64,000 nucleotides of DNA from Caballeronia mineralivorans PML1(12) (GCF_001028175.1 NZ_AEJF01000075.1:124001-188000), one strand, 5' to 3'; counted from the stretch's first letter, positions 11,421 through 20,465 are shown. The notes: generated by a model from the sequence alone, not told the origin. Translations and numbers: made by a program.

Positions 11421-11447
11421 GCGTGAAGGCCTGTGCGGCCTTCACGC
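11421..11447 (-). other. Intercistronic stem-loop between xylF and xylG
   Basis: An 11-bp perfect inverted repeat (gcgtgaaggcc / ggccttcacgc) with a 5-nt loop fills the 75-bp gap between xylF and xylG. It has no T-run. Such hairpins after periplasmic binding-protein genes commonly protect the upstream mRNA or attenuate the downstream genes, giving excess binding protein; that role is inferred here. Confidence 0.65.
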
Positions 11448-11468
11448 CCTGCGTGACGCAGCAGGTTA

Positions 11469-12497
11469 TTAATTTCCCGCCAACTGGGCCTGCGTGTAGA
11501 AACCGTCCTTCACCACCGCATCGACATTGCTCTTCGTCAGGAGCGTCGGCTGCAGCAACACGGTGTTGACCTGCTTCATGCCGTTGTCATATTTAGCGTT
11601 GTAGGCCGGTTGCTGCCCTTTAGCCAGATCCACCGCAAGTTTGGCGGCTTCGCCCGCAATCAGCTTGAGCGGCTTGTAGACGGTCATGGTCTGCGTGCCT
11701 CCCACCAGACGCTTGACCGCCGCAAGATCCGCATCCTGGCCGGAAATAGGTACCTTGCCTGCAAGGTGTTGCGCGGCCAGCGCCTGGATGGCGCCGCCGG
11801 CCGTGCCATCGTTAGACGCGACAATGGCGTCGATCTTGTTGTTGTTCGCGGTAAGCGCGTCTTCGGTGATGCGCAGCGCGGTCGCCGCGCTCCATTCTGG
11901 CACCCATTGCTGGCCGACAATCTTGATGTCGCCGCGGTCGATTGCCGGCTTCAGGATCTTCATCTGCCCTTCACGCAGCATCTTCGCGTTGTTGTCGGTC
12001 GGTGCGCCGCCGAGCAGGAAGTAGTTGCCCTTCGGCTGCGCGTTGAACACGCCTTGTGCCTGCATTTCGCCGACCTTCTCATTGTCGAAGGAGATGTAGG
12101 CGTCCACATCGGCGTCGAGGATCAGGCGGTCATACGACACCACCTTGATGCCTGCCTTCTTTGCTTCGGCCACTACGTTGCCGAGCGTTTTCGAATTGAA
12201 CGGCACGATCACGATGACATCGACGCCACGCGAGATCAGGTTTTCAATCTGCGATATCTGCCGTTCTTCGCTGGCATCGGCGGATTGCACGGACACTTTG
12301 GCGCCCAGCTTCGTGGCGGCGGCAACGAAATAATCACGATCGCGCGACCAGCGCTCGACCCGCAGATCGTCAATACAGAAGCCAATTTCAGGCTTGTCCT
12401 TGCTTGCGTGAGCCAGGGACGGAAGCACGGTCAAACTTGCGAACATCGCTCCACAGACTAGCGATCCGAGCACGGCACGGCGTTTTGCGGACTTCAT
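11469..12497 (-). CDS. xylF: D-xylose-binding periplasmic protein
   Basis: This 342-aa type 1 periplasmic sugar-binding protein starts with a Sec signal peptide ending near residue 31 (LPSLAHASK). The mature part begins EIGFCIDDLRVERWSRDRDYF, typical of XylF, and has the hinge motifs IVPFNSK, VVSYDRL and ASNDGTAGGAIQAL. An AAGGAG ribosome site precedes the ATG. It is the first gene of xylFGH. A candidate XylR site lies ~190 bp upstream. Confidence 0.93.
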   Translation of the reverse strand: MKSAKRRAVLGSLVCGAMFASLTVLPSLAHASKDKPEIGFCIDDLRVERWSRDRDYFVAAATKLGAKVSVQSADASEERQISQIENLISRGVDVIVIVPFNSKTLGNVVAEAKKAGIKVVSYDRLILDADVDAYISFDNEKVGEMQAQGVFNAQPKGNYFLLGGAPTDNNAKMLREGQMKILKPAIDRGDIKIVGQQWVPEWSAATALRITEDALTANNNKIDAIVASNDGTAGGAIQALAAQHLAGKVPISGQDADLAAVKRLVGGTQTMTVYKPLKLIAGEAAKLAVDLAKGQQPAYNAKYDNGMKQVNTVLLQPTLLTKSNVDAVVKDGFYTQAQLAGN

Positions 12498-12687
12498 GTC
12501 TCACTCCTTTTTATGGTTGACTAGCCGATACGTCTCCCTGCGTGGCCGGTCAGGGCAACGCATAGGCGAGAGAGGAGACGTCGGCGGAATCTACTGCTTG
12601 CGCCGCGATCCATGTTCGCGGTCGTTGGTTTTACAGAAGCTTGTCTCTTGATTTTGTCGTTAGCTTGGGCCTTCATTCGCCTTGGAC

Positions 12688-12705
12688 GCAATTGCGAAAT
12701 CGGCC
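12688..12705. promoter_or_regulatory. Candidate XylR-binding site upstream of xylF
   Basis: The 18-mer gcaattgcgaaatcggcc is identical, apart from one base, to an 18-mer upstream of xylA (14122-14139). Both lie upstream of genes that an AraC-type XylR would activate. Function is inferred from the repetition and context. Confidence 0.6.
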
Positions 12706-12750
12706 GGGCCGCTTAATGATTTTAGATGCGGATTTTGCAGGGTAAGCGTG

Positions 12751-14067
12751 TCACTTATAGATTGCCCTGTTCACGATATTTTCGAGTTGCTCCTGTTGGC
12801 CGCTCACATGCTGAGGGTTAACGCGACGTGCCAGCGCGTCAATGGCCAGTGATTCGAGAGAGTAACCGCCCGAGAGAATCTTGCGGCCGAATTCCGTGTC
12901 CCATCCCGCATAACGCTGGTTCTTGAACTCCGCAAGCTTGTCGTTCTCGACCAGCGTAGCCGCCCGTTCCAGAGCGATCGCTATGACGTCGATCGCGCCG
13001 ATATGACCATAGAACAAGTCCTCCGGCGCCACGCTCTGACGCCGCACTTTGGCATCGAAATTCATACCGCCCGTGCTAAAGCCCCCGTGCCTCAGGATCT
13101 CATACAGCGCCAGCGTCAACTCTTCAACGCTGTTCGGAAACTGGTCGGTGTCCCAGCCGTTTTGCGGATCGCCCCGATTCGCGTCGACACTGCCAAAGAT
13201 GCCGAGCGCGTAAGCCGTCGCAATCTCGTGATGGAACGAATGCCCCGCGAGCGTTGCGTGATTCGCTTCAATGTTCACGCGGATTTCATTTTGCAAACCG
13301 AACTGTGCGAGAAAGCCGTGGACCGTCGCCACGTCGTAGTCGTATTGGTGTTTGGTCGGTTCCTGCGGTTTCGGTTCGATCAGCAAAGCGCCCTTGAAAC
13401 CGGTCTTGTGCTTGTGCTCGACCACCATGTTGAGAAAACGCCCAAGCTGATCGCGCTCGCGCTTGAGGTCGGTGTTCAGCAGTGTGTCGTAACCCTCGCG
13501 GCCGCCCCACAGGACATAGTTTTCGCCCCCAAGCCTATGGGTAGCCTCCAGCGCCTGGAACACTTGCGTGGCCGCGAACGCAAACACTTCCGGGTTGGGA
13601 TTGGTCGCAGCGCCTGCGGCATAACGCGGGTGCGAGAACAGATTCGCCGTGCCCCATAACAGCTTGATGCCGGTTTCTTCCTGCTTGGCCGCCAGATAGT
13701 CCGTGACGCCTTTGAAGTTGTTGACGTAGTGTTTGATGCTGTCGCCTTCGGGCGCCACGTCTGTGTCATGGAAGGTGTAATACGGCGCACCCAGCTTCGA
13801 GAAAAATTCGAACGCGGAGTCGGCTTTCACATGAGCCCGTTCGATTGCGTCGCCGGGCTGCTGCCACGGCCGGTGAAACGTGCCCTGCCCGAACATGTCC
13901 ACGCCGGGCCATACGAACGTGTGCCAGTAACAGACCGCCAGCCGCAAGTGATCTTCCATGCGCTTGCCGAGAACAAGCTTGTCGCGGTCGTAATGGCGGT
14001 AGGCTAAAGGATTGTCGGACTGCGGGCCTTCGTAACGCACGGCGGGCAGATGCTCGAAATACGACAT
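12751..14067 (-). CDS. xylA: Xylose isomerase
   Basis: This 438-aa class II xylose isomerase converts D-xylose to D-xylulose. Visible elements include [10 protein letters not shown] (catalytic His), [14 protein letters not shown], the metal-binding [29 protein letters not shown] and [14 protein letters not shown]. The start has GGAG upstream. It is transcribed towards xylF with a 253-bp gap, so it may read into xylFGH or be a separate unit; both have the candidate XylR motif. No xylulokinase gene (xylB) lies in this window. Confidence 0.96.
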   Translation of the reverse strand: MSYFEHLPAVRYEGPQSDNPLAYRHYDRDKLVLGKRMEDHLRLAVCYWHTFVWPGVDMFGQGTFHRPWQQPGDAIERAHVKADSAFEFFSKLGAPYYTFHDTDVAPEGDSIKHYVNNFKGVTDYLAAKQEETGIKLLWGTANLFSHPRYAAGAATNPNPEVFAFAATQVFQALEATHRLGGENYVLWGGREGYDTLLNTDLKRERDQLGRFLNMVVEHKHKTGFKGALLIEPKPQEPTKHQYDYDVATVHGFLAQFGLQNEIRVNIEANHATLAGHSFHHEIATAYALGIFGSVDANRGDPQNGWDTDQFPNSVEELTLALYEILRHGGFSTGGMNFDAKVRRQSVAPEDLFYGHIGAIDVIAIALERAATLVENDKLAEFKNQRYAGWDTEFGRKILSGGYSLESLAIDALARRVNPQHVSGQQEQLENIVNRAIYK

Positions 14068-14121
14068 GGACGTCTCCTTCTTTTAATGTGGCCCCATGCT
14101 GCCAGCTTCGCCCCGCACCCA

Positions 14122-14139
14122 GCAATTGCGAAATCCGCC
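14122..14139. promoter_or_regulatory. Candidate XylR-binding site in the xylA-xylR intergenic region
   Basis: gcaattgcgaaatccgcc lies 55 bp upstream of xylA in the 242-bp region shared with divergent xylR. It matches 17 of 18 positions of the motif upstream of xylF. Confidence 0.6.
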
Positions 14140-14309
14140 AGCGCTCATGGTGTTTCTTCAGCTTAGTGGAAATCAGGCTGGCGGTCAGCCGATAGCCGGG
14201 CCTAGAATCAGCAAACGCTAAAAACAGCCGCATACAACACGCGCATATTGCGCTGCAACGGAGACGACGGACCTATCGCGGCACTGCGGTATGGTTCGTC
14301 CGGAGCTCG

Positions 14310-15518
14310 ATGACACGACCACAGACCGCTCAGACCTCGCACCGGATCGCGCTGCTGTTCAACGCGAACAAGGTGTATGACCGCGAGGTCATTACCGGCA
14401 TCGGCAATTATCTGCTGTCCACGCGCGTGGCGTGGGATCTTTTCCTGGAAGAGGATTTTCGCTGCCGGCTGAACGGCATCGAACGATTTGAAGGCGACGG
14501 CATCATCGCGGATTTCGATGATCCGGCGGTGGCCGAAGCACTCGGAGATTCGCAGTTGCCTGTGGTCGCGGTGGGTTCGTCTTACGCGGACGCCGCTTGT
14601 TATCCGGCCAAGCTGCCTTATATAGCCACTGACAACGCCAAGCTGATGTCGCTTGCGTACACGCATCTGATCGGCGCGGGCTTGCAGCGTTTTGCGCTGT
14701 ACAGCCTGCCGGAAGCACCGGAAAACCGCTGGGCGCAAGAACGTGAACTGGCATTCAAGGCGCTGCTCGCCGCCGATGGCCTCGACGCGGATATTCATCG
14801 CGGCTTGCCGACGAGCGCGCCGGTCTGGAGCCAGGCAAGCGCGCAACTGACCTCGTGGCTGGAGAGTTTGCCGAAGCCCGTTGGCGTGATCGCCGTGACC
14901 GATGCCCGCGCGCGTCATCTGCTGCAGGCGTGCCTCATCTCCGGCATTCCCGTGCCTGAGCAAGTAGCCATCATTGGCATAGACAACGATCCGCTGACGC
15001 GTTCACTCACCCGCATACCGCTTTCTTCGGTCATTCAAGGTACCGAAGAAATGGGCCGCACCGCGGCGCATTTGTTGCACCAGATGCTGGGCGGCGCGCG
15101 CTTTCACGGCAGACGCATTCTCGTGCCGCCGGTCGGCATCAACGTGCTCGAATCGACGCGCCATCAGCCTGTATCGAGTCCCTATGTCATGCGTGCCCGC
15201 CACTACATCCGGCAATATGGATGCCAGGGCATCAAGACAGAACAGGTGGCCGATTACGTCGGAGTATCGCGCTCGTCACTTGAGGATCATTTCCGCCGTG
15301 AACTCGGCTACACCGTGCATCAGGAAATCCTGAATCACAAACTCGATGTTGCAAAGCAGCTCCTGGCGCGTCACGACTTATCCAGCGCCGAAGTTGCTAT
15401 CCGTTGCGGTTTCACGTCGCTGCAATACATGTACGCCGTGTTCCGCCGCGAGCTGGACTGCACGCCGCGCGAGTATCAGGAGCGCTTGCTCGTCGCGCCT
15501 TGCGCGCAACCCGGCTGA
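14310..15518 (+). CDS. xylR: Xylose operon transcriptional activator, AraC family
   Basis: This 402-aa protein joins a LacI/periplasmic-binding-like sugar-sensing domain (residues ~10-285, with ALLFNANKVYDREVI, IGIDNDPLTRSLT) to a C-terminal AraC double helix-turn-helix (~295-395: VADYVGVSRSSLEDHFRRELG, AEVAIRCGFTSLQYMYAVFRRE). This architecture and length match XylR, which activates xylose genes when xylose is bound. It diverges from xylA and is followed 12 bp later by an aldose epimerase gene. Confidence 0.93.
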   Translation: MTRPQTAQTSHRIALLFNANKVYDREVITGIGNYLLSTRVAWDLFLEEDFRCRLNGIERFEGDGIIADFDDPAVAEALGDSQLPVVAVGSSYADAACYPAKLPYIATDNAKLMSLAYTHLIGAGLQRFALYSLPEAPENRWAQERELAFKALLAADGLDADIHRGLPTSAPVWSQASAQLTSWLESLPKPVGVIAVTDARARHLLQACLISGIPVPEQVAIIGIDNDPLTRSLTRIPLSSVIQGTEEMGRTAAHLLHQMLGGARFHGRRILVPPVGINVLESTRHQPVSSPYVMRARHYIRQYGCQGIKTEQVADYVGVSRSSLEDHFRRELGYTVHQEILNHKLDVAKQLLARHDLSSAEVAIRCGFTSLQYMYAVFRRELDCTPREYQERLLVAPCAQPG

Positions 15519-15530
15519 TCCTCGCCCTCT

Positions 15531-16616
15531 ATGTATCTCGCCGATATGCCCGCCATCGTCCGTCCAGGCTCTGCGCGCGTAAGTGTCGAACGCTGGGGCG
15601 AATTGCCCGGTGGCGATGTTGCGCGCCTGTTCACGCTACGCAACGTGCACGGCATGCGGGTGACAATCAGCGATCTCGGCGCAACGCTGGTCTCGTGGAA
15701 TACCGCGGATCGCGCGGGACGTGTGGCCGATGTCCTGCTGGGTCACGACACACCGGCTGAATATTTCGCCGGCCACGCTTATCTGGGCGGTGTGATCGGA
15801 CGCTGGGCAAACCGGATCGAGAACGCCCGCTTCGCGCTCGACAACGTGGCGTATTCACTCGATCGCAATGAGGGCGACAACTTGCTGCATGGCGGCGCGG
15901 CGGGATTTCACCGGGCGCTGTGGGATGCACAGGAAGTAGATGGCGGACTCGTCCTCACGCATGAATCGCCGGAAGGTGACGCGGGCTTCCCAGGCAACGT
16001 GTCAACCACATTACGCTACACGCTCGACGACGACGGCACGTTGACACTCGCCTATGAAGCCGTATCGGATGCACCTACGCCGCTCAACCTGACGAACCAC
16101 GCGTGCTTCAACCTGTCCGGCGATGAAACCGCCGACATCCGCGGCCATGTTATTTCCATCGATGCCGACACCTTCTTCGAAGTCGACGCCGCCCTGATCC
16201 CCGAAGGCCGCGCGCAAGTCGCGGGCCATGCGTTCGACTTCCGCGCAAGTGCTCCGCTCGGTGCGCGACTCGACTGGCCGCACGATCAGCTCGCGCGTGC
16301 GGGCGGCTTCGATCATTGTTATGTAGTAGGGGAAAGCGGCAACGCGCTCAAACCCGTCGTGCGGCTCTACGACCCGGGCAGCGGCCGCGAGTTGACGATG
16401 GGCACGAGCACACCCGGCGTGCAGTTCTATACCGGTAATCATCTCGATGGCATCGTGGGACGGCATGGACGGCGCTACGGCAAACACGCCGGCCTGTGTC
16501 TCCAGGCCGGCGCGTTTCCGAATCAGGTCAACATGGCGGACGCCGGAAGCGTGATCGTGCGCCCCGGCGAGCCGTATCGGCAGGTCACCTGGTATCGCCT
16601 GGGCCTACAGCAATAA
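15531..16616 (+). CDS. galM: Aldose 1-epimerase (mutarotase) family protein
   Basis: This 361-aa protein interconverts alpha and beta sugar anomers. Family motifs include GGVIGRWANRIENARF, DNLLHGGAAGFHRALW, the His-containing NLTNHACFNLSG, and TPGVQFYTGNHLDG. The position normally holding the catalytic Glu (…LETQ…) reads LQAGAFPNQ, so Gln325 may replace the base; see findings. It follows xylR by 12 bp and probably shares its mRNA, which suits pentose use. No clear ribosome site precedes the ATG; an in-frame ATG at 15546 is an alternative. Confidence 0.88.
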   Translation: MYLADMPAIVRPGSARVSVERWGELPGGDVARLFTLRNVHGMRVTISDLGATLVSWNTADRAGRVADVLLGHDTPAEYFAGHAYLGGVIGRWANRIENARFALDNVAYSLDRNEGDNLLHGGAAGFHRALWDAQEVDGGLVLTHESPEGDAGFPGNVSTTLRYTLDDDGTLTLAYEAVSDAPTPLNLTNHACFNLSGDETADIRGHVISIDADTFFEVDAALIPEGRAQVAGHAFDFRASAPLGARLDWPHDQLARAGGFDHCYVVGESGNALKPVVRLYDPGSGRELTMGTSTPGVQFYTGNHLDGIVGRHGRRYGKHAGLCLQAGAFPNQVNMADAGSVIVRPGEPYRQVTWYRLGLQQ

Positions 16617-16644
16617 CGTGTTGTTGCGCCGTCCGCCAGCCCAT

Positions 16645-17019
16645 CTATTTCACGACGATGGTTCCTGTCATATGCGGATGAATCGAGCAGAAATACTTAT
16701 ACGTGCCGGGCTTCGAGAACGTCTGTGAAAAGTGCTCCCCGGAATCGATCGGCGCTGATTTAAATTCGCGCGGCGTTGCGTCGTTGACGATGGTATGAGG
16801 CATATCGTCATGGTTCTCCCAGGTCACGGTCGAACCCGAGGCAACGGACAACTGAGCAGGACTAAAGGAAAAGTTGTCGATCACTATGGTGGTAGCCGGC
16901 TTCGTGTCGGCCGCGAATGCGGGTGCAGCGGCTAGCGCCGTTGCCAGCCACATTGCGGCCACGGTCTTGGCCATTGTCCTGGCCACTAAAGCACGCCCAA
17001 GATCAGGCATTGTCATCAT
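16645..17019 (-). CDS. Periplasmic cupredoxin (plastocyanin/azurin-like)
   Basis: This small blue-copper-type protein (~124 aa) has a Sec signal ending APAFAA|D. The mature domain has the copper-site pattern: His in DDMPHTIVND, then CSIHPHM near the C-terminus (Cys, His, and Met as axial ligand). I chose the ATG ATG pair at 17019/17016 because GGAG lies just upstream. An ATG at 17049 overlapping the stop of the upstream phosphoesterase gene is also open. It probably forms an operon with that gene and may carry electrons or copper in the periplasm. Confidence 0.85.
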   Translation of the reverse strand: MMTMPDLGRALVARTMAKTVAAMWLATALAAAPAFAADTKPATTIVIDNFSFSPAQLSVASGSTVTWENHDDMPHTIVNDATPREFKSAPIDSGEHFSQTFSKPGTYKYFCSIHPHMTGTIVVK

Positions 17020-17045
17020 CGCTCTCCGCTTGTTTGGATGGCTGC

Positions 17046-18011
17046 TCATACGCTGAGCCGGGTGTCGACTACTGCGAGCTGGCCCTTACCCGGGACATAG
17101 TTGACCGAACGCACGCCAAGCATTTTGCGCAGCTGGTCGGCGGGGACTTTCATCGGACCGGGACCCGCTGCCGTGCCGGGCGCCGGCTGCGGAAAGGCCG
17201 TTGACAGCGCGGAGTAGAAACTGATTTCACCTTCAACCTTTTGCGCGACCTGATGCACGTGGCCGTTGAGCACCGTGACGGAACCGAAGCGCTTCATCAA
17301 AGTCAGGGCACGGGCGCTGTCGTCGGTGCCCCACCCCCACTGCGGATACAGCGACCAGAGCGGGATGTGCGCGAACACCACAATTGGCGTGCTGCTCGTG
17401 CGTGCGTGCAGATCCTGTTGCAACCAGGCGAGTTGTTCGTCGCCGAGAAAACCCAGGCCACCGCCTCGCAGGTCCAGCACATTGGTCAGGCCGATAAAAT
17501 GAACGCCGCTTTGATCAAAGCTGTACCACTTGGGGGCGGACGGTTTTGAAAAGCGCTCGAAATACGAATTGCCGTCGTCGACCAGAACATCGTGTTCGCC
17601 CGGGACGTAGTGCACGTCGAGCCCCGTGCTCTGGATGATCTGCGTGGCGGTGTCGAACTGGTCCGGCTTCGACAAATGGCTGATGTCGCCGGTATGAATA
17701 ATGAACTTGGGCTTTTCCGAGCTCGTGCGAATCTTGTCGACGGCTTCCTGCAGCGTGCTCGCGGGGTCGAGGTTCGGGTCCTTGCTGAAGCCGATATGAC
17801 TGTCGCTGATCTGCACGAAACTGAACGCGTGACGGTCCACTTCGGCGGCCTGCGCGGTTCCGCCAATCAGCTTGGACCCGGGTACGCCGCCGTTCAGGGT
17901 CCAGAGCATGCCGGCGCCGGCCCACGCCATGCAAGTCAGTGCGGTGCGCCGTCTGGCACCATGTTCGGTGAGTGGTTCGGGCGGGACAGCGCTTGTGTCG
18001 AGGTCGGGCAT
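17046..18011 (-). CDS. Metallophosphoesterase with probable Tat signal
   Basis: This calcineurin-like phosphoesterase of ~321 aa shows the dinuclear-metal motifs in order: QISDSHIG, HTGDISH, VPGEHDV, FAHIPLW and NGHVHQ. The N-terminus (ARRRTALTCMAWAGAGML) resembles a twin-arginine leader, implying export folded, perhaps with metals loaded. I chose the ATG at 18011 with AGGAG upstream over one at 18041. Natural substrate is unknown. It leads a two-gene unit with the cupredoxin and faces the ECF sigma/anti-sigma pair across mirrored candidate promoters. Confidence 0.85.
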   Translation of the reverse strand: MPDLDTSAVPPEPLTEHGARRRTALTCMAWAGAGMLWTLNGGVPGSKLIGGTAQAAEVDRHAFSFVQISDSHIGFSKDPNLDPASTLQEAVDKIRTSSEKPKFIIHTGDISHLSKPDQFDTATQIIQSTGLDVHYVPGEHDVLVDDGNSYFERFSKPSAPKWYSFDQSGVHFIGLTNVLDLRGGGLGFLGDEQLAWLQQDLHARTSSTPIVVFAHIPLWSLYPQWGWGTDDSARALTLMKRFGSVTVLNGHVHQVAQKVEGEISFYSALSTAFPQPAPGTAAGPGPMKVPADQLRKMLGVRSVNYVPGKGQLAVVDTRLSV

Positions 18012-18071
18012 GAATGGCTCCTGGTAAATGGGCATGGGCAATGCGCATTGGGCGTACGTTGCCCATGTCCA

Positions 18072-18104
18072 TCTAACTCAGCAGCCTGCAGTTTTATTCC
18101 CGCT
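18072..18104 (-). promoter_or_regulatory. Candidate ECF promoter for phosphoesterase-cupredoxin unit
   Basis: On the minus strand AGCGGGAATAAA is followed 15 nt later by GTTAGA. The same block with the same spacing occurs on the plus strand at 18140-18172, facing the sigma factor gene. GGAAT-type -35 elements suit ECF sigma factors; a role for the adjacent sigma factor is inferred. Confidence 0.7.
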
Positions 18105-18139
18105 AAATTTTTTTGTTAAAACCGCATAATTGGGAACAA

Positions 18140-18172
18140 AGCGGGAATAAAGCCGGAAGCTCACCAGTAAGT
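18140..18172 (+). promoter_or_regulatory. Candidate ECF promoter for sigma/anti-sigma operon
   Basis: AGCGGGAATAAA, a 15-nt spacer, then GTAAGT, mirrored by 18072-18104 on the other strand. It lies ~115 bp upstream of the sigma factor start, consistent with positive autoregulation. Confidence 0.7.
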
Positions 18173-18287
18173 ACAGTTGAGAGCCGGCGGGTTTGATTGC
18201 GAACCGACCGGCACCCGTAATGCGCGTTGGCGCATGGCGCACGTTAGGCACGGTCCGAGGCAACACCGGTTGCCAGGGAGAATACTG

Positions 18288-18896
18288 ATGGCGAAGCGCT
18301 CGCCGGTTCGTTTCGATGAGGTGATGCTGCCGCATCTGGACGCGGCGTATAACCTTGCTCGCTGGTTGAGCGGCAGTCCCACGGACGCCGATGACGTCGT
18401 GCAGGAAGCCTTCCTGAGAGCCTTTCGTTTCTTCGATGGCTACCAGGGCGACAATCCACGCGCATGGCTGCTGGCGATCGTGCGCAACACCTGGTTCACC
18501 GAATGGCGCAGGCAGCGTCACCGCGCGGATGCCACGCCGTACGACGACTCGCTCAATGTCGACGAGCAGCTTCCCGGCTGGGCCGATGAAAGCGGCGACG
18601 ATCCGGAAAAGCTGGCGGTCCGCCAGGACGAGACCGAACTCGTGCATCGGGCGCTGGCTACGTTGCCTGTCGAGTTTCGCGAGGTGATCGTGTTGCGTGA
18701 GCTGGAAGATATGAGCTACAAGGACGTAGCAGCGGTCGCGGGCATACCGCTCGGCACGGTCATGTCGCGGCTATCGCGTGCTCGCCGTTTGTTATGTACG
18801 GCCGTGCGGGCGGCCCAGGGCGGGTCGGAACTACCGGCCATTCGCCTGATCAAGACACCACCCGCCGGTCCGGAGGAGTCCAAGCGTGGAAACTAA
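18288..18896 (+). CDS. RNA polymerase ECF-type sigma factor
   Basis: This 202-aa sigma-70-family protein has region 2 (residues ~10-80: DADDVVQEAFLRAFRFFDGY, NPRAWLLAIVRNTWFTEWRR) and region 4 (~125-180: LATLPVEFREVIVLRELEDM, VAAVAGIPLGTVMSRLSRAR) and no region 3, as in ECF factors. I chose the ATG at 18288 because AGGGAG precedes it; the frame is open further upstream without a ribosome site. The anti-sigma gene overlaps its last 11 bp. Confidence 0.93.
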   Translation: MAKRSPVRFDEVMLPHLDAAYNLARWLSGSPTDADDVVQEAFLRAFRFFDGYQGDNPRAWLLAIVRNTWFTEWRRQRHRADATPYDDSLNVDEQLPGWADESGDDPEKLAVRQDETELVHRALATLPVEFREVIVLRELEDMSYKDVAAVAGIPLGTVMSRLSRARRLLCTAVRAAQGGSELPAIRLIKTPPAGPEESKRGN

Positions 18897-19569
18897 ACCT
18901 AACTCATCGCTCGCCGACAAGCTGCGCGACGGTTCGCTTTACGAACGGGCGCCGGCATCCTTGCGTGCGCAGGTGCAAGCCCGGCTGAAGGCAGAAACAG
19001 CCAGGAAAAATCCGTCGCCGTGGAACTGGTCGTGGCGCATGGCCGGCCTGCCGTTCGTTGGCGGTGGAATAGCGGGGATCGCTTTGTGTTCGGCGGTATT
19101 CATGACGCTGCTCTGGACGCAACAGCCGCCCCGTGGCGGCGATCTGCAGCAGGAGATCGTGTCGAGTCATGTGCGGGCGCTGATGTCGGCGCGCACGATG
19201 GATGTGCTGTCGAGCGACCAGCATACGGTGAAGCCGTGGTTCAACGGCCGCATTGACTATGCGCCGCCGGTGGTCGACCCTCAGGCGCAAGGGTTTCCGC
19301 TGGTCGGTGGCCGGCTCGATTATGTGGATCATCGTCCGGTTGCTGTCATGATCTACCGGTATCAGAAACACCCGATCGACTTGTACGTGTTCCCCGATGA
19401 TCACGGCAAGACCGCGTCAATATCGACACCTTTGATTACCCAATCCGACGATGGTTATTCGCTCGTCGAGTGGCATCAGGACGGCATGACTTACTGGGCC
19501 ATCAGTGATGCGTCGCCGGTCTACATCAAGCGATTCGCCGACGCGATCCGAGCCGGTACACGGCAATAG
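18886..19569 (+). CDS. Membrane-anchored anti-sigma factor
   Basis: This 227-aa protein starts at GTG with a strong GGAGGAG upstream and overlaps the sigma gene by 11 bp, the usual coupled arrangement. A short cytoplasmic N-terminal part (residues ~1-48) is followed by one transmembrane helix (GLPFVGGGIAGIALCSAVFM) and a ~150-aa periplasmic domain with VVDPQAQGFPLVGGRLDYV and VAVMIYRYQKHPIDLYVF, a pattern common in transmembrane anti-sigma regulators of the RsiW/ChrR-adjacent type. It probably holds the sigma factor inactive until an envelope signal arrives. Confidence 0.88.
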   Translation: METKPNSSLADKLRDGSLYERAPASLRAQVQARLKAETARKNPSPWNWSWRMAGLPFVGGGIAGIALCSAVFMTLLWTQQPPRGGDLQQEIVSSHVRALMSARTMDVLSSDQHTVKPWFNGRIDYAPPVVDPQAQGFPLVGGRLDYVDHRPVAVMIYRYQKHPIDLYVFPDDHGKTASISTPLITQSDDGYSLVEWHQDGMTYWAISDASPVYIKRFADAIRAGTRQ

Positions 19570-20077
19570 GATGGTCCGCGTGGCTTGACACCGGTGGTCC
19601 GCGTTTCAAGCGTTCGCGGACCGCTCGGTGCACATCTTCATGATCTGGCCGTCGCCCTCGCCACTTGTTTCGTGCGCCGTCGAGCGAAGGCTTCTTCCTC
19701 TCACGAACGGCCTCATGCGGAAGGACGCTCCACGCCCGGGAGCGTTGGGCGAACCATGCTTTTCGACCATCAGGACGATGCCACCGGATTGCCTCCGGCA
19801 AGTTACGGCATGCGTTTCCAAAACCCCTCAGTATGACCTGCGATTCTTTCGAAGGCTGGTTGTAAAACACCTTACTTACGACTGCCCAATCCCGTTTATA
19901 TGCGGTGTCAAAGTTTCCTCTGTAACGATTGGAAAAATGGCGCGTAACGTCTGTAATGGCACTTCGTGGTCAACTGAATTAGCGTTAAGTTGTGCTGGTT
20001 AAGCGCGTCGGACAGCGGGAGGGGTCCGTAATCTGCTTACAGAAAATTACTCTTCAAACCAGGTTGGGAGAAACGTC
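19570..20077. other. Intergenic region with a hairpin and repeated GTAACG half-sites
   Basis: No convincing gene lies in these 508 bp. An 8-bp stem (ggtccgcg / cgcggacc, 19596-19622) follows the anti-sigma gene and may end that operon; a second ggtccgcg lies at 19573-19580. From about 19840 the sequence becomes AT-richer, with tgtaacg, cgtaacg and ctgtaatg (19920-19960), which may be the control region of the next secreted-protein gene. Confidence 0.5.
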
Positions 20078-20440
20078 GTGAAACGCCTGAATCCTTGGCT
20101 ACCGCTGGCGGCGGTGGCAGTTGCTGCGGCCTGCGTTTGCGGACCCGCGAATGCTGCACGCGTCGGTGTTTATTTTGGGGTGGGCGCGCCTTACTACTAT
20201 CCGGTCGCGCCTGTTCCGTATTACTACCCTTACCCGCCGGTGGTGGCCGTGCCGGCGCCGCCGCCCGTCGACTACGTCGAACAAGGACAAGCACAGGACC
20301 AAGGGCCATCGGTCGATGCATCCGGACAGCCGGGCGGTTCCTGGTACTACTGCGAGGCATCGAAAGCGTATTACCCGTATGTGAAGGACTGTCCGGCTGG
20401 TTGGCGTGCCGTGGCGCCCCGGCCTGGCAACTCTCAGTAA
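20078..20440 (+). CDS. Small secreted Tyr/Pro-rich protein of unknown function
   Basis: This 120-aa protein starts at GTG with GGGAG upstream. It has a Sec signal peptide (residues 1-26, ending PANAA), a Tyr/Pro/Val-rich stretch (residues ~38-65), an acidic/Gln linker, and a C-terminal motif SKAYYPYVKDCPAGWRAV with two conserved-looking cysteines. Similar small exported proteins occur widely in Burkholderia relatives without known function. A lipoprotein gene follows 25 bp later, so the two are probably co-transcribed. Confidence 0.8.
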   Translation: MKRLNPWLPLAAVAVAAACVCGPANAARVGVYFGVGAPYYYPVAPVPYYYPYPPVVAVPAPPPVDYVEQGQAQDQGPSVDASGQPGGSWYYCEASKAYYPYVKDCPAGWRAVAPRPGNSQ

Positions 20441-20465
20441 TCATTGAACGGAAGATCACAGCGTT

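Noticed and set aside
19526-19870. 114-aa minus-strand frame after the anti-sigma gene
   Set aside because: Overlaps the anti-sigma end in antisense and shows no family features.
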